Part shown: in pieces, positions 25,000-40,535 of the stretch
How positions within the stretch are numbered: position 1 is the first letter of the stretch
Layout: every line of letters starts with the position of its first letter
Assembly: GCF_901933205.1 (NCBI RefSeq)
Contig: NC_044576.1
Coordinates: 13,301,024 to 13,365,023, forward strand
Length of the DNA: 64,000 bases
Reading direction: 5' to 3'
Origin: Camarhynchus parvulus
Lineage: Eukaryota; Chordata; Aves; Passeriformes; Thraupidae
The notes under the pieces: generated by a model
Told to the model about the DNA's origin: nothing
What the model saw: only the letters and a program-made list of their open reading frames with translations
Databases searched by the model: none
Made by a program: the position numbers and the translations under genes

Positions 25000-27900
25000 C
25001 AAAATCTGAGAAAAGCCTCAAGGTGCAAATGATCTGCAGTCTATTTAACATCATGGTTATTTATTTTTATGGGCACTCATTATTACTCTTTACCCTAAAT
25101 TATAGGTACATTCCTGGCTCCATTTCCCACTATTCCACAATCTCTATAATAATATGGGTTTTCAGATTTCCAAATCCTCCTCAATACCTCATCAATCAAA
25201 AATGCATGCAACATCCACTATTTGTTATGCTGGGCAGAGAGAGCAAACCATGGGACCACAGCTTGGAGCCCAGATAAAGACTTTACTCATATCCCAGGAC
25301 TGGGATACATGCCATAGCTTTGGTAGCATTCACTAAGAAAACCTGTTTTGCAATAGCTTCAACAGAGTCTTTGCATACAAACTGATATGCACTGAATTAG
25401 TGTTTAAATACCACAGTTCCTATTTTATTATGGATTATGTGCTGAACTAGTTCTGTCAAGTTTAGAACAGTATGCCATAATTTTGACTAAATCTAAGCCC
25501 ATGCATCTTTTCCCATGGAAACAGTATTACAAGCATGCCCATTTCTCCTGCCACAGAACATTTTCATGAATATTTTGATAAACAGCTGTTATGCTATAGT
25601 AGTTTATAGCCACAATAGCATCAGAAATGACACAGCACCAGAAGGGATCACATAACACTTAATTTTGTGGACGACTCAGAAAACTACAGTTTGCATCATT
25701 TCGATTTTTGGGCTTACTGGACAGGAAAAAACTTGTGCCTTGATGAAAAAGCCCTTGGCTTAATAACCATATATCCATTAAAGCAGAGCTGGGTTGCTGT
25801 CACTGTCTTTACAATACCTTTAGAAAGGAGTGGGTTTGAACAGGCTAAATAATAAGGTATTTGTCCTTTCCTGAAACTATGTTTTGTAATCGCTAAAAGG
25901 AAAGACTGTTCCAAAAAAGGGATCTGTTACTAAAAGTCAAGTCTTCTTAATGACACTGCATTATATATGCAAATGAAAACAATTTATTAAAATGCAAATT
26001 TTGCAGCACCAAGTCACCCTCCTCTCCCAAAATCCACTACAGATGAGAGTCTCCTAGAAAAATCTGTATGATTTTGAGGAAACTAACCTCTAACCTTTGA
26101 AAATTGTAGTTTATCAGCATTGAAGGTTCCTTGATGTGCTCAGGAAGTTAATGATGTCCAGAACTGTTAATTCTCACCTGCCACTCTACTTTTCCCCTTA
26201 CCTGCTCCTCTTGTTGATTTTGTAGTCCATAAGATTTATACATCAAGATTTACACCTTTTTATTGAACTGTGTAGGCTTCAATGACTATACAGTGTTTCT
26301 GGCCAAGCTTAACTGTGCTCTCTTTATGGGAAGAATTAAAAATTACACAAATATATTGATAGATTGCAAAAATAGAAGATAAGTGATAAGGGCAAGTCAG
26401 AATGATCCACACAGGAGAACTGATCCCTGATATCATGAAAACAAACTTTGTGGATAGTGGTGAGGACATATCATTACAATTATCTAGGAAGCATGTAGGC
26501 CTCTGCTGTGAGTACTCTTATTGGAAGGGGTATTTTAGTTATTAAATCTGCAGTCCAAGCAATGAGATACTTAAAACCCTACAGTGCCACAAACATTTTG
26601 GCTTAACCACTGTACATGGTACTTTCTGCCTATCTTCTCAAATATGAAAGCAAGGAAAGCAATATTTTGTTTTCTATCTTTTATTCACTGCCTATCTTGT
26701 CTATTTAACTAAGTAAATGCATCAAGCCATGGATAACTTCTTGCTATACATATGCTTGACAAAGGGCCCACAAAATACTTCAGTATTCCCAAATAAGATG
26801 GCAATACAACTGTCAGAGAATAATGCTCCCTTTTATACATTCATAAGGAGAAATCTTAACATCATCAGGGACAGTAAAGGACACATAGTAGTATCCTCAA
26901 CTGTTCTCCAAGTTAGCATACATTTCATTAAAATTCTTGTGTTTCAGTAAGAAACACTGACTTTTCAGCAGAAATGTCACTTACACCAATAACAGATAAA
27001 AATATATAAATAAAATGAAACTTCTTAAGGCATGCAGTAATCCTGCTGTAAAAGCTGCATAAATTTCTTTGGTTTTTTCTCACCTCTTAGAACCACCTTT
27101 CTGCTGTTAAACAGAGGGGAAAAAGTGATGGGTGGGGTAGGACTTGAGATGGCAAAAGAGAAGGCAAATCTCATAAGTTTCATTAAGTAACCCTCACCTA
27201 TTGTGCTCACCTGAGTCAAGGATGCTTAAAACTTGTTATTACCACAAATATTCAGATAGATTCTGAGCCACAGTGGGTTGCAGACAAGAAAAGGAAACAC
27301 ATCCCATGAGCAGAATTACTAAATCTTTCTCTAAACAAATACAAAGACTAGAGCCGGCAGGTGCCAGACCCTTTGTTAATTGTGCCCCAAGGCTCTGAAG
27401 CTCCCTGCCTTATGACATTAGATCATAAGGCTCTCTTCTTTCCCTGCTTTCAAAATTACCATTCTTTCAAGCTTATTCCCTTGCTTAGCCAAGCTCCACA
27501 GACTATTGCATTGTAGGTGCCCAGAGACAATCTACATAAAATATATTTCATAAGTGCAAATTGCTTTGTTAATCAGAATCTCCTCACTCCCTCTGATTTG
27601 TTACCCAAGGCAGCTCTTCAAGCCTTTTCTTAATTTTTTGTTTGGTTTTTTGTTACGTATGAAGCATCACAGCAACAGTATATGAAAACAGTAAATTAAA
27701 AATCTTAATGCAACTGTGCAACAAGTCTGTTAGAAGAAGTTTTATAATGGCTCAAGAGCACACACAAACTTATTAAGTGCAACCCTAATATTTTCTGGGT
27801 TTTTCAAACAATCTGTGCGATTGACCTTAAAGTTCCTCTGGCTTTTCATACTCACATGTAATTTCTTTCAGGTTGGTAAGAGAAAACACTCAATTCTGCT

Positions 27901-30900
27901 TGTCTAGGCTTCTCAGAGTATTAGAGTTACATGAGGGAAAAGGTAAAAGCACAAATTGACTAATGAAATCTGTGAGAATGTGCTTCTCTGTCTAAATATT
28001 GGAGTGATTGTCAAGGAGACAGAAGCTCTGACCGTATTTCACCGTCAAATTATGATTGTCATTGTTCATAGACTAAAAGAAATCTGACAGGCATCCTAAG
28101 ATTTAAGATTCTTAAGTATCTTTTCAATGACATATTTCAGTGCATGTGATTACTGAAATTACAACATGATCTATTTCACACTGCCCCCCTTCCCCTTCTA
28201 ATTTAAACATGTTATCTATCAAGCTCTCATTAGAGAGGTTAAATCTTATCAAGCTATGCTTAAGCAACTTCAAGTCTATTTTCAAATCAAGAATCACCAA
28301 AATAGTAGTGCTGATGATGATCAATCAAAACATTTAAACTACTTCACGAGAGCAGCAGAAAGTTTGCATATATCTTGGATAGAATTCACCCATATGCTTC
28401 TGTTCATTCAGCTGCCATGCAGAGCTTGGCAAATGAGATCAGAACACACACCACCTGTGCTTGCATAAAGGCACTGTAGTATCTATAACTTGGCACTACA
28501 GGTGAAGTTCATACTTTGGAAGAAGTAATTCTCTGAGTTACTCTCCTGTTACTCTCAACAAACGTTTAAGCTGCTTGGGGCTACACTTTAGGATGTGTTA
28601 CCAAACTGACATATTGTCTAACTCTGATGCTCAAAAAAGTCTGTGCCCAGTTGATGTGCTTAGCCTATAGGAAAGTGAACTTTAGGTTTTTCCACACTGA
28701 CCTCAATTTGCTCCCAAGATGCCTGAACCTCACAATAAGGAATGTAGCTGCAGCTCAGTGAGTAGGTGAAGGTGCTTCCCTCAGCTCAGAGACAATGGCT
28801 GACTATTACAGAGAGCACATGGCATGTGTGCATACACACAGCTTCACATTCTCCAAGATTTTAAATTAGCAGCACAGAAACATGGCTTAGCAATTGATTT
28901 GGAATGAATTTATGAGAAGTATCAAAACAGCAATAACTCATCACATATGACATCATAACCTCTACATGTATATGTATCTTGTTTCCCTCTCCTTCAACAT
29001 TTCATTACCCTGCAAGTAAAGACTTGGCTGAAAATCTGAAAAGCCTCATCATATATCCAGCCACATGTGCATGGCTAAAACACCTGCAGGCAGTTGTTTT
29101 AAGGCACAGAGATGTCTAGCATGTGTATGGATTTCCTCCCATAATCTGTTTAGGTTTAACTATAGCCACAAGGAGAAATTGCCTAGAGATTCCCCTCTTG
29201 TACTAACATATTTTTTTCCAACACAGTATTTCTAACCTGCACATCAGAGAAACCCTTCTTTAGACTGACTGAAAAATCTTTTCTATTAAGCATATGAGGC
29301 TTGGGAACATACTAAAAACAAGAGTCAGATACCTTTTTTATTAGGAAATAATATAATAGAATTTGAAAAAAATTGATTTATCTGAAAATTCATAAATTAG
29401 AGCAGTTCAAAATACCTACAAGATGGTATTAAATAGTTTGCTTTGGAAGTTTAGCAAATTCTTTCACACCCATTTAGAAAAAACAGTGAGAAAACAAGTG
29501 AAAACTACGGGTAAGGAATATGCTACTTAATTTACTTAAAAGAACAAAAAACTATTAATTTTTTTGCATTTGCTTTTCATTTCATTCTTTGCTCCATCAC
29601 CATACTTAAAAAACACTTCCAGTGAAAGGTAGATTGAACTTCACAGATCAGAACATGCTCTAGCACCTTTATTTATCCAAAAGCACTTTCTGAAGACGGT
29701 CCCATTAACATTCAGTGTTATCAGAATAATTCTGTTTTAATTTGAACCAACTCATGTTACATAAGCTAGAACAGTTATATAGATTTAAAACTGGGTTCCC
29801 TACTGTCATGACCTGATTTTAGGAATCAGATGCTCTTTGCCTTCCCAAATTTTCTAAATGGTATTGAAGCAACGCACAACTTTTTAAGCTACCTTAGAAA
29901 CTGGCATCTTGTAAAATTTCTGCAGAATAGCTCTACATTTGCTCTCTCACGTCCATAGGAACAAATCCTGAACAACTCACAGAATGCCAGACCAGCAAGT
30001 ATCAAGGTTTTCGCTTTCCTGCCTGTGCTACTGAAAAACAGAATGACAGACGAAGACTCAGCTCCCTGGTGAAACACTGTGGTTCCTTTAGGTGGCATGT
30101 TCACAAAAAAAAAAAATCAATATTTTAGATCCTAAATATTAATCCGTCAGGAAAATCCTGCCTCCATTCAGGATGGACAGTTTGAGGTTACAAGTGCATT
30201 CCTGTTTTTGAAAGAAACATTTCTTTTTCTTTTTCCACTCTGTGCATTCCCAGGTACCTTGTCAACCACAGCAAGCTGGCATCTATTCTCACTGACAAAG
30301 TCACTTCTAGAACTCTTTGAAATTTTCTTTTTACTCTGCAAAACATACCAGTATTTTAGATATTTTCTTTATTTATTTGCTAAACTGCAGTCTGTTTTAG
30401 CTTCTTGTGGGAAGAACTTCTGCCTGAATTATGGTTCCTACATCTCCTAAATGAATGCCATCTTCAAATCTTGCAGACTATCTTAACTAGTTCATTTCAT
30501 CCAGAAATTTTGTCTCTAGGGCCATCTTCCCTAAGTACACAGAGAGCAGGAAAAAAAACCCAAACAAACTTTTATTAAGGTTTGGCAGGATAAAAGAATT
30601 ATCAGACATTAAAAATATGTCAAACTCAATCTCCTTTGTGGCATCTCCTGATGTTCTAATTGTTCTCATAATAGTCTCGTGATGTTCTATTTCGTCTCAT
30701 TCCCTTTTGAATAAAGCCACTATACTCCTTTATAACAAACAGATTTTCAACACAAATTAATTTAGCCGACAGCTTCTCTTTCACTTTACTACTGAACATA
30801 CCCTGGTAAAGGAATCACTTTTTATATTGACAGCGAAACACAAGTGAAGAGGAAACAACAGCAAAGGAACTTCTTCAGCTACCCTCCACACTTCTACTGC

Positions 30901-31199
30901 CATTGTTATCGAGCATCAGATTACAGGGCAGAGGCAAACTTTACATCCACAATTATCAGCTGAGTGGATGTCCACATTTCTCCTTTTTACCTTACTGTAA
31001 TCTCACACCTGGTATTTCTTTTTCTGTCACGTACTTCATATCAGTAATGGTTGCCATTTGGCAGCACCAAACAGCTTCTGAATGATGTAATAGCTTATAT
31101 TTAATCTGTTTATTCTAAGTTGCTCTGGTTTTGCCCCCCATGAAATTTATCATTTATTACCTTTAAGACAGACACAATCTGTCAAATTGATTAATTATG
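25000..31199. other. Unique noncoding sequence, about 6.2 kb
   Basis: No gene or repeat family seen. On the minus strand, consensus-like donors appear at about 26176, 26200, 27083 and 27202 (CAG|GTGAG or CAG|GTAAG type). The only exon I could draw with a good acceptor (about 27209-27260) has stops in all three frames, so at most it would be noncoding. An A12 run lies at 30105-30116. Confidence 0.5.
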
Positions 31200-34100
31200 T
31201 GGATTTGGGAGGGACGGTAGGGTGTGTTTAGCTTGTTTGGTTGGTGTGGAGGGGGTTTTTGCCAACCTCTTGGCTTTAAGACAGATTCCAATTCTTCCAT
31301 CAGGGCCCAAGGGATTATTCCCATTGAGCCCACTCCTTTCATTTCATGGAAAAAAAATTACTGTTAAGCCTGGCTGCTCCCACTCACAATTCAGCAAAAA
31401 ACCAAAAAAAACAAAAAAAAACCCCAAACAACAAAACCACATCCAGAAGTTGCCTCTCTCCTGTGAGGAAAGGTAGGGAAAGGTAGAGCTGGGATAGATG
31501 CAGTTTTCCTGAGCACAGCTGACTGAAGTTAGTGCAGTCACTGCTCCTGCAGTGGTGCCTGCAGGGGAAGCCAAGTCAGCATGGGGAAATCCAGCACATT
31601 GCTGTGGTAGCCCTGCAATTTTGGTAATCACATATTCCAACTCCTCTCAGGCAAGAGGGATCACTAATTTAGTTCTCTATTAGATGTGAAGCCATGTCTA
31701 GTAATAGAAATGGTTTTGAAAGAGGCAGCCTGGGACATGGGCTCTTTCCACATCTCTCTACATGGCCTGACACTGAGCAAAAGCAAAAAAAACCAAAACA
31801 AATCAGAGACTGCAGTCTTGTTTGGTCTTTAAGTAGACATCAGAAGGTTGCTTGCATCCCCTCTGTAAGCATTCCTGTGAAAGGGCTTGTATTCACCAGC
31901 CTTACATTTTTCCAGTCTACTGTGCTAAATATCATGGTGGCAATTGGAGGCATTCTAACAGAACTGCAATACAAATCTGTTTCACTTGAGAAGCAAAGCC
32001 TACGGTTCCTTAGGCTTTATAACCCAGTGCTTAGTACAAATTCACTGAATTTTTCCAATGCTTCACTATGTGATTTTAGGAGTCTATTTTCCCCAGTGGC
32101 ACGCAAGTACTAAAATTGCACTACATTGCATTTTGCTCTCAGTGGGTGGGAAAGTGAATACTCAATGGGTTATTTTCCATTCTTTATTTCAGTTTTATGC
32201 AGCCACAGGTGGGGGGTCTTTCAGGTGGCTGCCTAGGTTTACTAAGCACTTTAGAGTCATAGACAGAAAGGGTCTTACAAAACATATCAGTGTTGTCAAT
32301 CACACAGTAAAAGAAATTCATTCTGTGTAAATAGAAACAATTTTCAAGATATCTCTGACTGTAAAAGGTAACACAATGAATATCAACAACAACACAAAAA
32401 AAAGGATCAGCCATCCTCTCTTTGGTAAGGGACATAAAACAATTGCACTTGTTTATACTTATTATTTACTTCTCTGTCTCCTCCCTTTCTTCTCCCCAGG
32501 TGTGATCTCTCTGCTTAAGGGAATACAATGTTAGTGAAGGATGTCATGGGGCTACCTATCATTTACTTTTCTTACAATGAGGTTATTAAGGGACCACAAA
32601 AATATCAAAAAACAAGGGGAAAAAAAAGGAAGTCATCAGCCTACTTATCATTTGCTTCAGAGCTCGGCAAGGAACTTTGATCAGTAAATATATTAGATCA
32701 TGACTACAGATATTCATATCCAGTAAAAAGTTGACAGCCTTCTCACATAAGATCATACAATGAAATCCTCCAAAGTTATTATTTTCTTTCCTGAAATCAA
32801 ATTTAAAAAAAGGACCCTTCGCCCTCTTCTACACAGCACTCACTGAACAACGAAATGCAAAATACACTGCATCTTTTTGGCTGCTCATAGTTTGAACGAC
32901 ACATAGATGTTACAGCAAGATGTGCAGGCTATAGAGAACAAACACACAAGGGGATAAAACAGTTTCACTGCTGTTATGCAGATGGCTGCCCTTCTGACTG
33001 TGGAGGAAATTTCTTCCCTCCTCCATTTTTTAAAGCAGGGTTCTACATGTGCTGACTATGTGGGAATTAGTGCTTTTTCAGATGACACCCACATCCTCTT
33101 CATTCAGGTCAGTAACACCAACTACAGGCCAGCGGCCAAAGTCATGTCAGTATTCCATCCATCCTATCCTGCTAAAAAGTCTAAATTCTCAGAGAAACGC
33201 AGCTCAAAATGGAATGGCCACATTATTTTAATCATGAGAAATACGAAGAACAGCGAACAACATTTGGATGCAGTACTACTTTCTGTGTGCATGCCACTTT
33301 CTCAATAGAAGTCTTAGCTATTTAAAAACTGAAATGTACAAACTGAAAAATAAAATTCTCTGTCCCATATGTTCAAAAGCCTATATTTGTGCATTTCAAA
33401 TAGATAATAGCCCAATAGACAAATTAGTTTTATAAATGCTAATGGTCTGTAAAATATTTTGTGACCACAGAGTAATATCTCACATGACCTCAAACAGTTT
33501 TATCTGCAAAAGCATCTTGAAAATTTCCTCAAAAATACATTAAATATAACAATGAAAATTTACATTTTCATTACAAATTCTAATTTTACTGGGAAAACAC
33601 CATCTTTCACATTTCCAACATTTGCTACACAGACCCATAGCATGGAGCAGATATTTATTACTTCTGGAATTAAAACATGCTCATACAAAAAAATATTCAA
33701 ATGGAACATGCACCATAAAGATTTTTTTCTTTTTTTCCCTTTAAGCAATAATATAAAGCTTTATCCTGTCTGTGTACTACAGAACTGTACAGGCTGTATG
33801 GAATATATCAACACATGTCTATATGTTATTAAAAACAGTAAATTCCCATTTAAACAAGGGCTACAATCTGTGCACTAAACACTCATTAATGGTTATGAAT
33901 CAAAAAAAAAAAGGGGGGGACTTGCAGCAGGTGTGCACATCTATGAATTTCAATACATTGTAAAACTGTCTGTAGCCAACAGCTTCATCATTTGGCCTTT
34001 CTGAGCTTGGAGACAGGCAATTTTTCATGATTTTACTATTTCTGGCCAAACAAAGTTTTTAATTAAATATACCACATGATTCCAGATGTTTGTTTATTTG

Positions 34101-36128
34101 TTCCAATGAGGCCATAAAAATGCCTGAATGATAAAATTGGAGGACTCCTGCAAAAACAGGCTAGACTAGAGTGCTAACTAAACATGGGGATCTCTCAGGA
34201 GACTGGATCTGCACAGCACTGGTGTGCTTTGAACCAGTTTCTTTGGAAGAGCTGTAGTACTGTGGCTGATGACTGGAATTCTTTATTGTAAAAAATTATA
34301 AGGACAAGTGGCAAATTTACTTTTTCTTTTTTTTTTAAATTTCCAGTTGTATACGCACTGGATCATTAGCTCTCCTACACATCCAAAGAAGATTTTAGGT
34401 AGGCTTATGGGTTTGGATCCCAAGTTTCCACTTATAGAAGCCAGTGTTTTCTATATATTTCTGCCACTTTTTAGTCACCCTGCTTGAGCATTCTTATGGT
34501 TTCTTATTGCCAGCATGACAAAATGAGCTACGTTGTGAAATATCAGACACTCTCTAGTCTACTAAAAATATGAAGTTACAGGCTTTTTCCTCATTAATCA
34601 CATTCCCTCTGATGTGACACTTGTAAGGGTGACTTGGGTCTAGACTGGTAGGTTTGGCAAATATGGAAAAAGTTACAATGAAAAACCTCGGGATGACAAA
34701 AATATGGAAAATGGTCAGGTCTTCAACAGTCAGATTGGGGAATGCACACTGTGGAAAAATGAAAGTCTCTATAATATTTGGAAAAAAAATACTGACAATT
34801 ATGAAAGTCTGCCTCAGTCTTAGACAACTAATGGGAATTTTGTGCTCAGCACTTGAGATATTTAAGAATATTTTAATCTGAATCTGATTAACCACTTAAT
34901 TACCCTTTTTTTTTCTTTTAAAATTTCTTGCAGACAAACACACATATTTTATTCCCACAGAGACACAGCACACCAGGAAGTGATCCTCCTACAACTTACT
35001 TCTGGTCAGCTCAATCACATCCCTTGGGTTCAGTTTCAAACCACAGAACACAGAGAAGGCTCACAAATTAAAATATGCTGTCATTTAAAACCAAATCTTA
35101 ACTTTTCTGGCCATCAAGAAAGACTTTACACAAAACTGCAAGTCACTTTATATATCATCCCCACCTCATTTACCTCAACTTACTTTCACATGACTAGTTG
35201 CTCCCATCACTGCAATATACAGAAAGATAATACATTTTTATACTGAAGTTTTAATAATCTACAGTATCCTGATTCAAATCCAACATTCCTTGTATACACA
35301 GACAGAAAACTGTTGACCCTGTAAGTGACAAGAATATGAATCCAATGACCCAGAAAATTTATTTCTTGAACCATATTAGTCAAGGTCACACTCAAATCCA
35401 ACTACAATTTATTCCACATTTGGGAAAGTCATTGTGCTTTACAGAGAAACATGCAGATGCTGGCAGAAGTTATCACTACTGAGCAAGTGAGGCAAATTGG
35501 CCCACAAACAGCACAGCTATTTGTGGCAGTTCTATTCCAGTAAACAAACAAAGCAGGGCTCAGGAATGGGACCACATCAGATCCTCCTTAACCTGTTCTT
35601 TCATGACTGCCCAGCAAAAAAACCCACTGCACAGCTGAGAGCTGAGTCGATCCCATGTGTGGGCATTGGACCTCTCAGTTCCATTGAAAGGCAGAATTTA
35701 TGATTGTGTGTCAGATCACAAAACTGGGAGAGATGGCTGATGAATTTGCAGACTTGGCAAATACCAGTACAGGTGGGCTTCTGTTATCAGCTGGAAGCAT
35801 TTTACTGGAGTACGTGTCCCTGAGGAACTGTGCCTTCTAGCATTTCTCTCCACATTGTTCCATTCATTCCTTCTACCTATTCTTCTCCCCACAAAGCAAA
35901 CACATCAGAAATACTGAGAAAGCAGGAAACTGGAATCCACCTTGGAAGGGAAAAATCATGGTCAGAGCTAAGAGACCAGGCACCCCAGTGATCAAATAGA
36001 AATGAGTCTGCATTGACCTCATCTCCTGGTGTAAGGCTTGGGGAGTCCGTGGGCATCAGCAGGAGCCGGCAGCACAGGAACGAGAGAAGCCTGCTCTGCC
36101 CTTCTCCCAGCTACACCAGGAACACCTT
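31200..36128. other. Unique noncoding sequence, about 4.9 kb
   Basis: No repeat family or gene recognised. The patch 31200-31640 is somewhat GC- and GT/AC-rich. The 139-codon + frame at 31694-32113 and 110-codon + frame at 32976-33308 lack recognisable domains, start context or splice support. A run A11 followed by G7 sits at 33902-33919, a likely polymorphic spot. Confidence 0.5.
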
Positions 36129-36428
36129 GCACCACAATTCTTTAAGTTTCTGCATTACCTTCTCACACACCTGGACTACAAAACCCCTATCCACCTCTGA
36201 TGGATTTATTTTTTCTTCACATCCCTTTAACTAAAGGGAACTGAGGCCAGAAAACAGAATCTTTTTTTAACCAAGTCTTCTCTCACACTGATACTCATCT
36301 ATACCATCACTTTTCTTTCCATACTTCTCCCAGGTGTCTTGAACTTCCATTAAAGTCTATTTTCCAAACTAAAATCTAAGGAACTAGAACCCAGTTTCTC
36401 ACTTCATATACAGGCAGACCACATGGGA

Positions 36429-36453
36429 TTTTTTTTTTCTTTTTTTTTTTTTT
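36429..36453. repeat. Interrupted poly-T tract
   Basis: T10, C, T14, followed by ATAACAG. It could be the reversed tail of a vanished retroposed sequence or simple slippage. No retroposed body is visible next to it. Confidence 0.7.
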
Positions 36454-39400
36454 ATAACAGACTCCTTATTTTAGCATTCTCCCAGAGTGTCAAAAGAAGA
36501 GGATTTCCACCCACTCCCCTGGAGGCTAAGTCATGACCACATCACATCTCACTGTTGGGACACATTTCCTGGCACTAATAGGAAATGTCACAGCTTATTT
36601 TTGAGTGTTCCTTCCCTGGAAAATATGATCTTGTCTGTTCCATGCTATTGAGAACTTTTTTTTATTTGTTTAAGGTTATTAATCTCATGATGAGAAGATC
36701 CTGACCTAAGAAGTCTTCAGTCTAGGACACACCACAACACAATGCAGGTTAAAAATGATGGTCTTTTCAAAGGACAGTTTATGGAAAACAATAAAGAAAA
36801 TATCTCACTATTCAGAGCATCTTTGCCTGATACAGAACTTTCACATAGTGCATCTGCTTAAAATTTTCTTATTCATCCTATCCTTAGTTATTGAACAAGT
36901 TAAAGCAAATATATACATATATGGATACACTTTTTAAACTGAATGATTAAGTACTAACCATAGGTTTTTTGGGGTTTGGGGTTCTTTGACAATAAAATGC
37001 TGTATGCATTTACACAGAAAAATCAATTGACGAGCATAAAGTGCAGTTCACACTAAGAAAACGAACTAATTATGATAAGTTGCTACATAAATTGCTTTGC
37101 ACCTTCTCCAGCAATCAATTTCAAACTCTAAATAAGCCTCTGGCTTGAAAACACAACAAGTACCTAACAACTGTGTCAATAACAACAACAGAGAGGACCA
37201 CAATGATAATACAAACAGGATACTTATCTTTCTGGAAGTAAGTTTTAGGTAAACCAATTTTCTTTTCTTTTTATGTCTGTGATTTAAAGACAGCATGGCT
37301 TTTCACAATGCATGTGTAAAATAAGAACTTTGTGTATTAACATTTATTATTAAGAGACGCATGTCAATTTTACTTCCAGTATTTTAAAGTATTAAATTAA
37401 AACTCTAGACCAAATTCTGGAAGGATTGATAGACATTATTAGTTCCATATGAACATAAGAATATCTATAAAGTATGGTCAAGCTGAGCAAATTGAGACAG
37501 AACAGATAAATCCTTGGAGAATAATCAGTTTAATCATACTACTCCCTCTGGCTCTCCAAAATTTTTACTTTTTTCCCTTCAACACTAAATTTTGAAAGAA
37601 GTAGACATCCTTCAACATGTACTGGGTTGTGAATTTCTCCCAACTGGATGACTAAACCCTTGCTGTGCATTCTGTAGTCTACTTTTATCTTGGTCACTAC
37701 TTATCTGAACTCCTACAAAGCTACTGGTTTTCTGTGTGGCACACGCCAACAATCAGTCAGGAGGAATCTTGTGTGAACATACAAGTCATTAGTGAAAATT
37801 TACTATGCCAAATACTCTGGGAACAATAGCACAGTATAACAATCACAGAAAAAGGAAACATTGGAAGTTCAGGTGTCTCTCTATGATTATGATTGTTTGC
37901 TGAAGAATGGGAAAGTTTGGAAAGATTTTAATTCCAAAAGAAACCTTCAGCACAACTCTGTTAGACAAAGAGAAACTGAGAGCAAAAGGAACCTCTCACT
38001 TCCTTTGTTCAAAAAGGCTCTATAAAATTACCTTTAGAACGTTAATAAGAAGCTTCAAAATATTCTGTTCTTGGATTTCTGGGCATGATTTGAATGCAGT
38101 TGATGACTTTCAAGATCAGATCATAAAATAAGAAAACACATCTCTCAGTTGATTGAAACATATCAGTAAAATAAATACCAATTTTTCATTTGGACACTCA
38201 TCATGCAGACAAAAGACAACGTAATGACTGCACGTACCAGAATGCTTGGAAAATTAACTGTACAGACACCAAAAAAGGGCAGTGGATTTGTTCAAAAAGT
38301 TTTTACAAGTCATAATAGATTAGAACTATTAAACCTTGGCCTAAATCCAAGCTAAGGTTCTAAAAACTATTTACGTAAATACAGGCTTAATTTTTAATGG
38401 AAACTGCTCCTTCTTCCTTTTACTAGTAAGCTATGGGGTAGGCTTACCACTGTTTTTTCCCAGAAACAAGAGCACAGAAAGGGAGGAGTCACCTGTAAAT
38501 TGTTACTGGAAACCAAATGGCTTTGGCAAATTAATATGTTTCCAAGTAAATCGGGTAATACACAATGTTATAAAATAACTGCTTATAGAAAAGGCATCCA
38601 GCACATGCTTTTGTATGGAAAAACAGATTTTCATGATAGCCATGATTTAGTGATATTGCTTCTGAAGAGATAGAATGATAAACTGCTATTTTCCTCATCA
38701 ACTGGAAAGTACTGTTCTTTTCAGAAGGCAATTTGAGTTTGAATGCTTACACATAAAGCAAGGATGCCATTATAAAAAACCAAACATACAACTTGGGTGG
38801 GGCAAAGGGTGAGGGGCCTTTTTCCACACATCAGACAAATTATCCTTATAAATATCCTTTAAATATTTTTTCACCAATGTCAACTATATTAGGAATTTAA
38901 GTTTCTATTTTAAGATATGTACCCAGTTAATAAATTATCAGTAAGGAACAGAAGGGTACATATATACAAATCACTAAAAAAATAATTACATAAGTCCAAA
39001 AATTTTTGGACCAATTTCTTCTACAAGTCACTACATTTCATCACTTTTGTGGAGCATGGCTCTTTCTATTTAAAAACTACAATAAGTAACTGTTTTGTCT
39101 GATTTTTTTTTCCTTAAAGGTAGATCTGAAAAAGCAGACAGGAATGTGGGGCGTGTATATTTGATTTCAGCGGAAATTTTGAAAGCTAGAACCATATAAG
39201 CAATGTATAGATTATAGAAAGAAAAGAGGCACTTTTATGACAGGAGGCTGTGTCTTTGAACTGACTTATTTTAACCAGGTGAGAGAACTGCACAAACTAC
39301 TCCCAGGTAAATCATTGGGTTCTAAATCCATATAAAGTAAAATACAAAATTCTACTTTAACAAAGACCAAGGAACGACCCTTACAAGTTTGAGATCATTG

Positions 39401-40499
39401 TTTTGGAATCAAAACAAAAATACAGCCAGTTATAAAATTACCACTTTGGAAGCCTTGTCTAACAGGATAGCAATTAGATCACATAAAGAATCAAGTCATA
39501 TTGCTGTCAGATGCCCAAAATCCAAATAGAAGGCCTTTAGATTTTTCACTGAAAAATATGAACAGTGGGACTGAGGTAAGGTTCAACTTAGAAAAGTGGG
39601 TCTAAGCAACACCGCAATATAAGGGAATAAAACTTTCCCAAGATGGGGAAAAAATTTCTAAAGCTTAAAAACATGATGGAATGTTTATTTCTCTCTTCAT
39701 GTACTTATATACTCAAGCATCATAACACTCAATATATTTCAAGTTATCATTCCTTATCATTCCATGCTGACATCACACTGTCATATGCTGTTTCTGTGGG
39801 CTTTGAAAGGGAAAGTGAGATTTTCACCATTCCTGAAATTGTCTGTACAAATATGGAGTCAGCTTAAAGGACGAGATCCTGACTGGAAATTATATACTGC
39901 ATGCATGAACACAAAAGCTCTAAGACACAAGGTGCAACCCGCACACATAATTATATGTTTTTGTTCTCCCTGTAAAAAATCATAGCTAAATAGAGTGAGA
40001 AATGTCCAAGTGAAACTGTACCAAGCAAATACATCCAGCTTGCTCCTGCTCCCCCTCCCAGTCCCCTAAAAATCAATTTGCAGTTATACCAAACCATTTG
40101 CCAGACTTCAGGATTCTGGTAAACAAGCTTCTCCAGGGACAAATTACACTCACAAACTTACAGCATTCTTCATTCCAGTATGCATTGAAAACCGCCAATA
40201 TTTACATATGCAACAGCTGATTCAATTCCACTTTACAACGCTGAAAGCATTCCGCGAAGAAAAAAATTGAAGATATTCAGAACCTAAAATATCATGCTTA
40301 AGTATTTCATTCTTTCCTTGGAGATGTTTCTATTGACTGCAATTAATCTTTTATGGGCTTGGGAACTTTGGAACTTTTCTTTGTATAAAAGAAGTTGATT
40401 GAGCTAATGGGCCTTGCCAGCAGGTTGTTCTAAGCTTGGAATTGGTTCTTCCAAGACCTGGAATTTTGGAAAGTGTCCTTAATTATTTCCTTGTGAATA

Positions 40500-40535
40500 T
40501 GTGTATATATGCACACACATGAATATATATATAAA
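40500..40535. repeat. Short mixed TA/CA microsatellite
   Basis: TGTGTATATATGCACACACA followed by a short (TA)n stretch. Simple sequence. Confidence 0.7.

Noticed and set aside
27209..27260. Minus-strand exon with polypyrimidine acceptor and CAG|GTGAGC donor
   Set aside because: All three frames contain stops. It could only be noncoding, and there is no further support.
31694..32113. 139-codon + frame as a gene
   Set aside because: Low-complexity KQKKPKQ stretch, no domain and no splice or promoter context.
36964..36982. TTTTTTGGGGTTTGGGGTT as interstitial telomeric repeat
   Set aside because: Not the vertebrate TTAGGG unit. G/T-rich strings of this kind recur in bird DNA as simple sequence.
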